Notes: generated from the sequence alone by a model not told the origin. 15,574 nt of DNA from Bacillota bacterium (GCA_023411395.1 JAEYOV010000081.1:1-15574), one strand, 5' to 3'; positions 6,979-13,480 are shown, counted from the first letter of the stretch. A program made the numbers and translations.

Positions 6979-7806
6979 TCTTTGGCACAGGACGCCAATG
7001 ACCTGGGAATCCTCCCGGAATGCATCACCCTTGAGACCGGACCACAGGGCTTTTACTGCAAAGCCGCCTTGCGCAAGCTCCTGCCGGATGGATTCCGGCG
7101 AGTAGAACGTCTGCCAGATACGGTAGACCGTGAACTCCTTATCCAGCACCGCATACAGGTCGCACATAATGGACAGCTCTGGATAAAAGTACGTCTTTGC
7201 AAGGGTGATATAGGGGCCGGGCCGCCAGAAGCCCGATTCCGCCACTTCCCAATAGGGAGCGTTGTCTTTTTGCCGCAGGGCAAAGTCGTACAAGCTGAGT
7301 ACGTCCAGGGCGAAATAGCCGCCCGGTTTCAGCGCGGCGTGAATATTGCCAAGCAGCGTCCGGCGGCCTTCAGGTGGCAAAACTCCGTAATCCTTGGAGA
7401 TCATGACCGCCGCATCAAAACAATTTTCACCGAAGGGCTGCAAATAGCTGGCGTTCACGAATACGGCCTGCCGCCCCGCGTTCAGCTCCCTGGCGTAGCG
7501 GACGGAGTTTTCCGACAGGTCGACGCCGGTTATGGAAAAAACTTGCCCGGTAAGTTCTCGGGCATACAGCCCAGGCCCGCATCCAAGGTCAACGATCGTT
7601 GCGCCCCTATCAAGCCCCATGGCTCGGGGCAGATGCGCGCATATGGCTTTGATGGTCTCCGGCTTGTAGCTGGCCGCGTCCGTATCCGGGGAGAGATGGC
7701 ATTTGAGCATCTGAGTGGAAATATGGGCATCATCCCAGAATTTGGCGCCAGGGGCAAACGGTTCGGGGCGGTCAAGATCATTCATCCAGCTTGTAATGGG
7801 AAGCAT
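6970..7806 (-). CDS. Class I SAM-dependent methyltransferase
   Basis: A 278-residue cytoplasmic methyltransferase. Motif I reads I-V-D-L-G-C-G-P-G at 71-79 and the ribose-binding acidic residue is in G-V-D-L-S (Asp96). The post-motif region (A-V-M-I-S-K-D-Y at 133-140, L-K-P-G-G at 159-163) is typical of Methyltransf_11/25 enzymes; residues 185-278 form a substrate-specific extension that was not recognised. The start chosen is ATG at 7806, with GGAGG 7 nt upstream; an open frame extends to 7932 but crosses the leader hairpins. It is a single-gene unit behind a strong promoter and a leader of about 245 nt with alternative hairpins, which makes control by premature termination likely. The substrate is unknown. 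No rRNA-methylase signature (such as Erm) was seen. Confidence 0.85.
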   Translation of the reverse strand: MLPITSWMNDLDRPEPFAPGAKFWDDAHISTQMLKCHLSPDTDAASYKPETIKAICAHLPRAMGLDRGATIVDLGCGPGLYARELTGQVFSITGVDLSENSVRYARELNAGRQAVFVNASYLQPFGENCFDAAVMISKDYGVLPPEGRRTLLGNIHAALKPGGYFALDVLSLYDFALRQKDNAPYWEVAESGFWRPGPYITLAKTYFYPELSIMCDLYAVLDKEFTVYRIWQTFYSPESIRQELAQGGFAVKALWSGLKGDAFREDSQVIGVLCQRID

Positions 7807-7838
7807 GTTGATTCCTCCATTTTCATCTTTTTTATGGC

Positions 7839-8048
7839 CAGCAAACGAAAAAGGGACCCGTGGCAAGCGGCGTCCCTTTTTTGAACAAACAAAAAGGACA
7901 CCGCTTATCGAAAGAATACGCAGGTACAACAAAACAAGCCTTCAGGGAGTATGCTTGTGATGATTGCCCGCGTGTTCTTTCTTTTCCAGAAAGCGCAGCG
8001 TACTGCCCCTTCCGGACGGTATCCCTCCAAATCATTTTTCGTTTGCTG
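7839..8048. repeat. Perfect 14-bp inverted repeat closing the leader
   Basis: CAGCAAACGAAAAA at 7839-7852 is exactly repeated in inverse orientation at 8035-8048. In RNA from the minus strand this joins the leader's 5' end to the terminator U-run and the bases beyond it. A miniature element with 14-bp ends is an alternative, but no target duplication is seen outside the repeats. Confidence 0.7.
7848..7882 (-). terminator. Intrinsic terminator inside the methyltransferase leader
   Basis: AAAAAGGGAC (7848-7857) and GTCCCTTTTT (7872-7881) form the arms; an inner CCG/CGG extends the stem. On the minus strand it ends in GGGTCCCTTTTT about 40 nt before the methyltransferase ATG. It has a T-run on both strands. 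Confidence 0.7.
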
Positions 8049-8056
8049 CCCTGTCA

Positions 8057-8085
8057 ATCATACCAATACATCCAAATGATGTCAA
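8057..8085 (-). promoter_or_regulatory. Sigma-A promoter of the methyltransferase
   Basis: Perfect TTGACA (8085-8080), 17-nt spacer, TATGAT (8062-8057) on the minus strand. It lies just downstream of the larA-like stop codon and its start would be near 8050. Confidence 0.75.
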
Positions 8086-8122
8086 TAGAAAATTTCATCA
8101 CGACACGCCTTGCGAACGCATT

Positions 8123-9397
8123 TCATTTGCTGTTTGCCACATACGGCACGATGCTGCCGCCATAGGGCATGACATAAACATCCTTGCCGCGCAAATCCAG
8201 CTCCCTTTCCAGCAATGAAGCATCGCCGTAGGCCTTAAGGGCCATAGGAGCGACCACATCCGAAGGCAGCCTGGTGAGCATCATCACCCTGGCCTTTGAT
8301 ATGGCTTCGCAGGCGGCATAGAAGATGTAGCCCGATATGGTAAACCCTTGACGCAGCGCGGCGTCCAGCCTGCCCTCCCCAAGCGGCGTGATCCAGTCGA
8401 AAAACGCGGGCGTTCCGCCACCCTCCCTGCATTCGGCCAGAAAGGCAAGCGTTCCTCCATCCTTCAGCGCCTGGGCGGCGTTGAGGAGCGTTTTCACGGC
8501 CTGGTACAAATTGATATCCTTGGGATAACCGCCGCAGCTTGCGATCACCACATCCGCCTTCTTTTCGATGGGCAGGCCGAAAAGCGCCTGGACCGCGCGG
8601 CAGCTTTCCTCCCAGGCGTGAAGCCAATGGCCGCAATACAGCCCGCAAAGCTCCTGGCGGCTATTCACCACCAGATTGATGGAAAAGGCGGGGCTCACGA
8701 GCCGTGCCGCCTCCACCATATCCTCATGGACGGGGTTCCCATGAAGGACGCCCATGCCGATCAGCGGATTGGACCTGGGCGCTGCCGGGTCGAGGGAATG
8801 AATGTGGTTTTGAAAAACCGTACCCTCGCCGCTGATGCCGGGGAGGATGCTCTTGCGGCCTCCCCCGAACCCGGACATCAGGTGGTGAACCGTGCCGCCA
8901 AGCAGGATCACTTTACGGTTTATTGCCAGAGGGTTGACACGGACGGTTGTCCCCCTAGAAGTCTTCCCCACCGTGACCAGATCTCCCCGGCAATCGTGGT
9001 TTACGACCTGAAACCGCCTGTACACCTGCGGCGAAACGAGTATTTCAAGCTCCTTGCCTGTTTGCGGCCTGTGGGTGCCAAGGGCCACCAGGAAAACGAT
9101 ATCCTCTTCCCGGACGCCAACCTCCCCGCACAGGTAGTTCGCCAGCAGCGGACAGATTCTGTCCTGGCGCATCCAGTATCTGGTGATGTCGCTGATGATG
9201 ACCGTCACCTTGTCATTGGGGCGGATGATTTCTTTCAGCGGAGGCGAACCGATGCAATCCGCCGTCACCGCCCGCGAAAAGGCTGTGTTCAAGTCTGTGA
9301 CCACGGGGGTGGATTGTTCCTGAAGATAAGTAACCGAGGCAGCGCCGTTCAGGGACAGCCGGACCGTTTCCTCGCCGTACTTCAAATCAGCATGCAT
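8123..9397 (-). CDS. larA: LarA-family nickel-pincer racemase (lactate racemase-like)
   Basis: A 424-residue cytoplasmic enzyme, the same length as characterised lactate racemase. LarA interconverts D- and L-lactate with a nickel-pincer nucleotide cofactor; family members also act on other 2-hydroxyacids. The cofactor residues line up with Lactobacillus plantarum LarA: D-I-T-R at 70-73, His109 in L-G-T-H-R-P, His172, Lys182 in F-G-G-G-R-K (the covalent pincer attachment, 10 residues after His172), and His198 exactly 16 residues later. ATG at 9397 is preceded by AGAGG at 7 nt. The gene lies after the terminator of the flavoprotein gene; no clear promoter of its own was found. The maturation genes larB, larC and larE are absent from the window. 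The family call is firm, the lactate specificity is not. Confidence 0.88.
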   Translation of the reverse strand: MHADLKYGEETVRLSLNGAASVTYLQEQSTPVVTDLNTAFSRAVTADCIGSPPLKEIIRPNDKVTVIISDITRYWMRQDRICPLLANYLCGEVGVREEDIVFLVALGTHRPQTGKELEILVSPQVYRRFQVVNHDCRGDLVTVGKTSRGTTVRVNPLAINRKVILLGGTVHHLMSGFGGGRKSILPGISGEGTVFQNHIHSLDPAAPRSNPLIGMGVLHGNPVHEDMVEAARLVSPAFSINLVVNSRQELCGLYCGHWLHAWEESCRAVQALFGLPIEKKADVVIASCGGYPKDINLYQAVKTLLNAAQALKDGGTLAFLAECREGGGTPAFFDWITPLGEGRLDAALRQGFTISGYIFYAACEAISKARVMMLTRLPSDVVAPMALKAYGDASLLERELDLRGKDVYVMPYGGSIVPYVANSK

Positions 9398-9458
9398 GGT
9401 ACAACCTCTTTTTTCTCCTGATGCGGCTTCAAATGGCATTTCCACCCTCAACAGGCAC

Positions 9459-9490
9459 AAAAATAGCCGTGGAAGTTTTTCCTCCACGGC
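9459..9490 (-). terminator. Intrinsic terminator of the multi-FMN protein gene
   Basis: On the minus strand GCCGTGGA (9490-9483) pairs with TCCACGGC (9473-9466) around a 9-nt loop and is followed by TATTTTTG. It begins 8 nt after the stop codon of the flavoprotein gene. Confidence 0.8.
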
Positions 9491-9497
9491 CGCAATC

Positions 9498-11711
9498 TCA
9501 TTTTGCCAGGGATTCAAGCGCCGCGTTCACGGCTTCCACCACGGCCTTGGAGGACCAGGTGGCCCCGGCAACGGCGTCGATGTTCCCGCCCACTTCAAAC
9601 GGGCCTGCCTGGCCGAGGAACTGGGCGATGAACGCCTCATCCTTCACCTTGGTGCCAAGCCCCGCGGTCTCGGCAAAGCTGGCGTTTTCGCCCACCGTCA
9701 TGGCTGTGATTTTGCCCGCTTCGTCCACGGTGACCACCACTTCGATGGGGCCGGCAAAACCTTCCTTGGTGGCGCTGGCCGTACGGCCCTGGGAGGATGT
9801 TTCATCAGAAAGGGACAGGCTTTCGATGGCCGCGTTCGCCGCTTCCACCACGGCCTTGGAGGACCAGGTAGCCCCGGCAACGGCGTCGATGTTCCCGCCC
9901 ACTTCAAACGGGCCTGCCTGGCCAAGGAACTGGGCGATGAACGCCTCATCCTTCACCTTGGTGCCAAGCCCCGCGGTCTCGGCAAAGCTGGCGTTTTCAC
10001 CCACCGTCATGGCTGTGATTTTGCCCGCTTCGTCCACGGTGACCACCACTTCGATGGGGCTTTCAAAGCCTTCCTTGGTGGCGCTGGCCGTACGGCCCTG
10101 AGGCGCAGGCGTTTCCTCCGGCACGGCTGTTTCCGTCCCGGGTGTGGCGGCAGGCGTTGCTTCCGGTGCGCCGGTCAAAGCAGCCAGCGCCTTGTTGATG
10201 CCCTCCACCACAGCCTTGGAGGTGATGGTAGCCCCGGCGATGGCATCCACATCCGTGCCCAGCGCAACGGCGCCGGATTTGCCGGTAAACTGGGAAGTAA
10301 AGCTTTCTTCCCTGGCTTTTGCGCCAAAGCCAGGCGTTTCCGCAAACTGGTCACCGCCAATGATCAGGGCGGCTATGGCACCGCTGTCATCCACGGTCAC
10401 GGTTACATCGATCTTGCCCGCAAACCCATCCACCGTCACGGTGGCGGACTTTCCTTCCGCCGCAGCGGGCTTTTCTTCCGTGGAAGTCTGGGCAGCCGGT
10501 TCATCCTTCAGGCTGTCAAGAGCCGCGTTCACCGCTTCCACCGCGCCCTTGGAAGACCACGTGGCGCCGGCGACGGCATCAATGTTTGCCCCAATTTCAA
10601 ACGGGCCTGCCTTGCCGATGAACTGGTCTGTAAAAGCCCGATCCTTCACCTTGGTGCCAATGCCCTGCGTTTCACTGAAGCTGGCATTTCCCCCTACCGT
10701 TATGCCAACGATCTTGCCGGCGTCGTCCACGATGATGACCGCCTCAATGGGGCCTTCAAAGCCTTCCTTGATGGCTTTTGCCGTGCGGCCTTCGGGCACG
10801 GGGGTGGGTTCGGGGGCAGGCTCCGGCGTTGCCGCGGCTTCACCGCGCAGCGCCGCCAGCGCTTCGTTCACGCCGTTTACCACGGCTGTGGAGGTAATGG
10901 TGGCGCCGGAAACGGAATCCACATCAACACCCAGTGTAAGCTTTCCGCTCTTGCCAATGAACTGGTCCGTAAAGGCGGGCTCTTTTGCCTTGGCCCCGTA
11001 GCCGGGTGTTTCGGCAAACTGATCGCCGCCCACGGTCATGGCGGTAATGGCGCCGGCGTCATCCACGGTAATGGTGATATCAATGGGACCGGCAAAGCCG
11101 TCCTTTGTAACGGTAACGGTATTGCCTTCCACTTTCACCTGGCTGGGCGTGCTGTCTTCCACACTGATGCCCGCCACGGAGGCCATGTATGTCCCCGCCT
11201 GGTTGACGCCCAGCACCACCGCGTTGGAGGTGATGGTAGCGCCGGAAATGGCGTCCACATTATCCCGCAGCCTGGCGGGCAGCTTAATGCCTGCAAACTG
11301 GCCGGTAAAAGCAGGCTCCTTGGCCTTGGAACCCAAGCCGGCCGTTTCGGAAAAATTGGTGCCGCCAACGGAAATACCGGTGAGCGAACCGTTTAAGTCC
11401 ATGCCGGCGACAACCTCAATGGGGCCGGCGTAGCCCTGCACCGTAGACTGTGCCACATAGCCGATTACCTGGCCGCCCCTCAGGCCCCGGTAGCCGTTGT
11501 CGACGCCGCTTCCCTCCGGTACCTGCAGCTCCTCAAAAGCGTCCGCATCGGCCATTACGGCCTTGCGGGCGGCATTTGCCCCTTCCAGGCTCCGCTGCTC
11601 AATGGCGCCTTTGGTCAATTCATTGGTTCCCGCCAGGGCCAGGGCCGCCACCAACGATACCAGGAACAGTACCAGCCATCCCTGCGGTTTTTTCGGCGCC
11701 TTTTTCTCCAT
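9498..11711 (-). CDS. Membrane-anchored protein with six FMN_bind domains (RnfG-like N-terminus)
   Basis: A 737-residue extracytoplasmic flavoprotein. An N-terminal membrane anchor (residues 12-28) and helical stalk resemble RnfG/NqrC. Six FMN_bind domains follow, each ending in the motif D-x-[VI]-[SA]-G-A-T that ApbE modifies with FMN on Thr; the predicted Thr residues are 159, 271, 384, 495, 615 and 718. Domains 2 and 4 share one type (Q-F-A-E-T-P-G ... G-A-T-I-T-S), domains 3, 5 and 6 another (A-S-F-[SA]-E-T ... G-A-T-W-S-S), and 5-6 are almost identical. Pro/Thr/Ala/Glu-rich linkers at about 290-308, 403-420 and 515-538 separate domains. ATG at 11711 has AGGAGG upstream. Likely a membrane-tethered multi-flavin electron conduit; the eetAB operon and another flavinylation-motif protein lie nearby. 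RnfG itself has one such domain, so it is not a normal Rnf subunit. No ApbE is seen here. Confidence 0.92.
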   Translation of the reverse strand: MEKKAPKKPQGWLVLFLVSLVAALALAGTNELTKGAIEQRSLEGANAARKAVMADADAFEELQVPEGSGVDNGYRGLRGGQVIGYVAQSTVQGYAGPIEVVAGMDLNGSLTGISVGGTNFSETAGLGSKAKEPAFTGQFAGIKLPARLRDNVDAISGATITSNAVVLGVNQAGTYMASVAGISVEDSTPSQVKVEGNTVTVTKDGFAGPIDITITVDDAGAITAMTVGGDQFAETPGYGAKAKEPAFTDQFIGKSGKLTLGVDVDSVSGATITSTAVVNGVNEALAALRGEAAATPEPAPEPTPVPEGRTAKAIKEGFEGPIEAVIIVDDAGKIVGITVGGNASFSETQGIGTKVKDRAFTDQFIGKAGPFEIGANIDAVAGATWSSKGAVEAVNAALDSLKDEPAAQTSTEEKPAAAEGKSATVTVDGFAGKIDVTVTVDDSGAIAALIIGGDQFAETPGFGAKAREESFTSQFTGKSGAVALGTDVDAIAGATITSKAVVEGINKALAALTGAPEATPAATPGTETAVPEETPAPQGRTASATKEGFESPIEVVVTVDEAGKITAMTVGENASFAETAGLGTKVKDEAFIAQFLGQAGPFEVGGNIDAVAGATWSSKAVVEAANAAIESLSLSDETSSQGRTASATKEGFAGPIEVVVTVDEAGKITAMTVGENASFAETAGLGTKVKDEAFIAQFLGQAGPFEVGGNIDAVAGATWSSKAVVEAVNAALESLAK
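9520..10100. repeat. Tandem 272-bp near-identical duplication encoding FMN domains 5 and 6
   Basis: 9520-9791 and 9829-10100 align at a constant offset of 309 bp (103 codons) with about nine mismatches counted by eye, far closer than any other pair of domains in the gene. This points to a recent in-frame domain duplication. Confidence 0.85.
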
Positions 11712-12050
11712 GCTTAATTCCCTCCTGATAATCTACCGATCTTATATCAAAGAAAAAGCCCGCGGGTATTGCCATCTCCCCGTCTCGCAGGAAAGGCACG
11801 GTTATGCCGGCCAATGCAGCGGCAGGAAGAAGGCAAGCCATTTCCGGGCAGTCCTGCCTGAAAAAGCAGGATGGTCCATTTTCGTGCAAGGGCTCGTCCC
11901 TTTTGCGGATTTGCCCGTCCGTTGCTTTCTTTGCCAAACAGCAAAAAGAGCAGTGCCACACAGCACCACGACCGGGCGTTTACAACCGCCTTCAGGCATT
12001 GCACATACATTTTTTCCATAACCGGCCGCCTGAGGGACAAGCATCCTGTA
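11712..12050 (-). promoter_or_regulatory. Long structured leader of the multi-FMN protein gene
   Basis: About 340 nt lie between the promoter at 12058-12087 and the start codon, with no convincing coding frame. Several local hairpins are visible on the minus strand: GGCG..CGCC and GTGC..GCAC at 11955-11995, AAGGG..CCCTT near 11890, and TCCTGC..GCAGGA near 11860. A terminator-like stem closes the leader at 11753-11791. No riboswitch class was recognised; the FMN riboswitch core was specifically looked for and is absent. It could be a regulatory leader or a separate small RNA upstream of the gene. Confidence 0.4.
11753..11791 (-). terminator. Terminator-like stem just before the multi-FMN gene
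   Basis: On the minus strand CCTGCG (11791-11786) pairs with CGCGGG (11764-11759; one G-T pair) around a partly paired loop and is followed by CTTTTTCTTT. It ends about 40 nt before the start codon, so it could attenuate transcription or end a leader RNA. The stem is only 6 bp, hence moderate support. Confidence 0.4.
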
Positions 12051-12057
12051 CGCTGGC

Positions 12058-12087
12058 ATTATATCATGTGATTTTTTTCACTGTCAA
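12058..12087 (-). promoter_or_regulatory. Promoter of the multi-FMN protein gene
   Basis: Perfect TTGACA (12087-12082) and perfect TATAAT (12063-12058) on the minus strand, with an 18-nt spacer. The spacer contains GTGA-(A)6-TCAC, a small inverted repeat that could be a repressor site. Confidence 0.75.
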
Positions 12088-12135
12088 TTGTGTTTGCAGA
12101 TTTTTGCTCCCCGGCCCGGTTACGGTATGAAATCT

Positions 12136-12166
12136 GTTATATATTGTTAGGGTTGTTCAATATAAC
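12136..12166. promoter_or_regulatory. Inverted repeat between divergent flavoprotein promoters
   Basis: GTTATATATTG (12136-12146) is matched by CAATATAAC (12158-12166) with one bulged base. It lies between the minus-strand promoter (12058-12087) and the plus-strand promoter (12221-12249), so it is a candidate shared regulatory site. AT-rich dyads arise easily by chance. Confidence 0.3.
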
Positions 12167-12220
12167 CTGAAAGATTCGTTGATTTGTCGTTAAAATATCT
12201 TCAATTTCCTTGTTTAGTTA

Positions 12221-12249
12221 TTGACAAACCTTTGGGCAACACTTAGAAT
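12221..12249 (+). promoter_or_regulatory. Sigma-A promoter of the small secreted flavoprotein
   Basis: Perfect TTGACA (12221-12226), 17-nt spacer, TAGAAT (12244-12249). The start would be near 12256, leaving a leader of about 50 nt. Confidence 0.75.
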
Positions 12250-12256
12250 AGTACCG

Positions 12257-12279
12257 CATGAAAGTCATGGTCGCATGAC
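12257..12279 (+). promoter_or_regulatory. Overlapping ATGA/TCAT dyads at the transcription start
   Basis: CATGA-AAG-TCATG (12257-12269) and GTCATG-GTCG-CATGAC (12264-12279) share a half-site directly at the expected transcription start. This could be an operator or a 5'-end hairpin that stabilises the mRNA. Confidence 0.35.
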
Positions 12280-12305
12280 AAAAACAAATTATGGAGGAAT
12301 ACCCG

Positions 12306-12851
12306 ATGCGTAACAAGATTGCCCTTCTTCTGGTCGTTGCCATGGTTACCATCCTTGCCTTCACCGCGTTTGCCTCGGCCGAACCCAAGCTTGGCCAGGT
12401 GCAGTATGCAGCTCATGGCACCAAGGCTTTCTGCGTGGCCACCGTCATCGTGGACGGCGACAAGATCGTTGACGCTCTGCTCGACGAATTCCAGTTTGTG
12501 GATCCGGCCGCTTACAGCAGCCCCGTTCCCAATCCCGATACCTTCAAGAATGCCGATGGGTTTGTGCTGATTTCCAAGCGGCTCAATAACGAAACCTACA
12601 GCGGCAACATGGCCACCAGGGGCGGCGCCACCCAGCCCTTGCTGACCTCTTATCAGGCCATTGAAGCTTTCGTCACCGGCAAGACCATTGCTGAAGTGGA
12701 AGCCGTCATCGCCGATCTGACCGCCAAGCTGGAAGGCAAAGAAGAAGCCGACAAGAAGCCCATCATCATGGATACCGTTTCCGGCAGCACCCTCACCGAC
12801 ACCCTGGGTTACCTCCAGGCCCTGGTTGCCGCCGCCAACGCCGCTGAGTAA
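12306..12851 (+). CDS. Small secreted protein with FMN_bind-like flavinylation motif
   Basis: A 181-residue exported protein. Residues 1-25 form a signal peptide with a likely cut after A-S-A; there is no lipobox cysteine, so it should be released or held by other means. The C-terminal part carries D156-T-V-S-G-S-T162 followed by L-T-D-T-L-G-Y, matching the FMN-attachment motif of FMN_bind proteins except that Ala is replaced by Ser (S-G-S-T). The rest has only loose resemblance to FMN_bind, so the call rests mainly on the motif and context. The start ATG at 12306 has GGAGG 7 nt upstream; an ATG at 12291 overlaps that site and is rejected. Ten of eleven lysines use AAG and the promoter is near-consensus, both suggesting high expression. 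It is divergent from the six-domain flavoprotein and convergent with eetAB, which suggests a mobile electron carrier. Confidence 0.72.
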   Translation: MRNKIALLLVVAMVTILAFTAFASAEPKLGQVQYAAHGTKAFCVATVIVDGDKIVDALLDEFQFVDPAAYSSPVPNPDTFKNADGFVLISKRLNNETYSGNMATRGGATQPLLTSYQAIEAFVTGKTIAEVEAVIADLTAKLEGKEEADKKPIIMDTVSGSTLTDTLGYLQALVAAANAAE

Positions 12852-12866
12852 TCACTTCTGCATACC

Positions 12867-12899
12867 AAAAAGCGCTTGCCCACGGGCAGGCGCTTTTTT
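12867..12899 (+). terminator. Strong bidirectional terminator between convergent genes
   Basis: AAAAAGCGC..TGCC pairs with GGCA..GCGCTTTTTT around a short loop. It begins 15 nt after the stop codon of the small secreted protein gene. The A-run on the left gives a T-run on the other strand, so it can also end the eetAB transcript. Confidence 0.85.
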
Positions 12900-12961
12900 C
12901 ATGTGCTACCGATTTGAATTTTCGATTACACCGATATGAAAGATTGGTCGCAAATTCATGT

Positions 12962-13480
12962 TCAAAGGCATCCCGGCCTGTTGCCGGGCTTTTTCAACGA
13001 TTGCATGACCAACTTTGCTGCGGTGCCGGTCAATACGCCTGTGACAATACCCACCACCAGGAGCACCGAAAGATAATACAGCAATGATACCGTCTGTAAA
13101 ATCAGCATGGCCATCAGCACTTGACCTGCATTATGCATGACCGCTCCCGTCATACTGACCCCCAATATGCCAATACCACGGATGCGCTTTACAAGCAGCA
13201 TGGCCGTCAAGCTCAAAACCGAACCTGCCGCACTGTACATAATGGTTTGCAGGTAGCTGGGGATATACAAAAGCGGCACCGTAACCTTGAGAACCATTAA
13301 AACAATGGCTTCCTTCGTACCCAGCATATACAGTGCGAACAGCAGCACTCCGTTTGCCAGGCCCAGCTTGATGCCGGGAATCCCCACGCCCAGCGGAATC
13401 AGGGATTCAATAAAGCCCAGCACCAGCATCAGCGCCAGCAGGACAGCCATTAATGCCATGCGTTCCGTGCGTTTTTTCAC
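12962..13480 (-). CDS. eetB: EetB-like Gx-family membrane protein
   Basis: A 172-residue integral membrane protein of the Gx / heptaprenyl-diphosphate-synthase component I family (PF07456). It has about five hydrophobic segments and the family signatures G-I-P-G-I-K-L-G-L-A-N near residue 32 and G-A-V-M-H-N-A-G-Q near 110. The start is GTG at 13480, overlapping the eetA stop by 4 bases (GTGA); a longer frame to 13543 would run back into eetA. EetA and EetB are paired membrane parts of the flavin-based extracellular electron transfer pathway in Listeria; their exact reaction is not settled, and in other bacteria the pair is linked to quinone or polyprenyl genes. The last codons contain a CCCGGC/GCCGGG hairpin that acts as a plus-strand terminator, and they give an unusual K-K-P-G-N-R-P-G-C-L tail. 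Confidence 0.85.
   Translation of the reverse strand: MKKRTERMALMAVLLALMLVLGFIESLIPLGVGIPGIKLGLANGVLLFALYMLGTKEAIVLMVLKVTVPLLYIPSYLQTIMYSAAGSVLSLTAMLLVKRIRGIGILGVSMTGAVMHNAGQVLMAMLILQTVSLLYYLSVLLVVGIVTGVLTGTAAKLVMQSLKKPGNRPGCL
12972..12994 (+). terminator. Plus-strand terminator embedded in the end of eetB
   Basis: CCCGGC (12972-12977) pairs with GCCGGG (12983-12988) around CTGTT and is followed by CTTTTT on the plus strand. It lies wholly inside the last codons of the convergent eetB gene and would protect it from antisense read-through. Confidence 0.6.

Larger units (their letters stand above)
7807..8050 (-). promoter_or_regulatory. Structured leader with mutually exclusive hairpins (candidate attenuator/riboswitch)
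   Basis: Between the promoter at 8057-8085 and the methyltransferase lie about 245 nt without a convincing gene. On the minus strand the segment GGGACGCCGC (about 7876-7867) can pair upstream with GCGGTGTCC (7904-7896), making a stem of about 15 bp (7867-7904), or downstream with GGGTCCC to form an intrinsic terminator (7848-7882); both cannot form together. The 5' part also holds local hairpins, such as CTTTC..GAAAG, GCAG..CTGC and CAAGC..GCTTG, which could be an aptamer. A perfect 14-bp repeat joins the two ends. The SAM, SAH, guanidine, FMN, TPP, c-di-GMP and T-box consensus cores were looked for by eye and not recognised. Confidence 0.55.

Noticed and set aside
7832..8035. A 67-codon frame inside the methyltransferase leader as a leader peptide
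   Set aside because: No ribosome site before the ATG and the frame runs through both competing hairpins and the terminator.
8348..9421. Long plus-strand frame opposite the LarA-like gene
   Set aside because: Shadow of a clearly conserved gene with intact catalytic residues on the other strand.
9396..11396. A 666-codon open frame on the plus strand
   Set aside because: It is antisense to the six-domain FMN protein; its His/Gly-rich repeats mirror the repeated codons of the real gene and it has no domain or ribosome site.
9498..11711. Naming the six-domain protein rnfG
   Set aside because: Only the anchor and first domain resemble RnfG; the extra five domains and the absence of other rnf genes argue against a normal Rnf subunit.
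11747..12040. Minus-strand frames of 85-113 codons in the multi-FMN leader
   Set aside because: Poor starts, no domain, overlapping one another in different frames; they look like chance frames in GC-rich DNA.
11712..12050. FMN riboswitch upstream of the flavoprotein gene
   Set aside because: The conserved core of the FMN aptamer could not be found on either strand.
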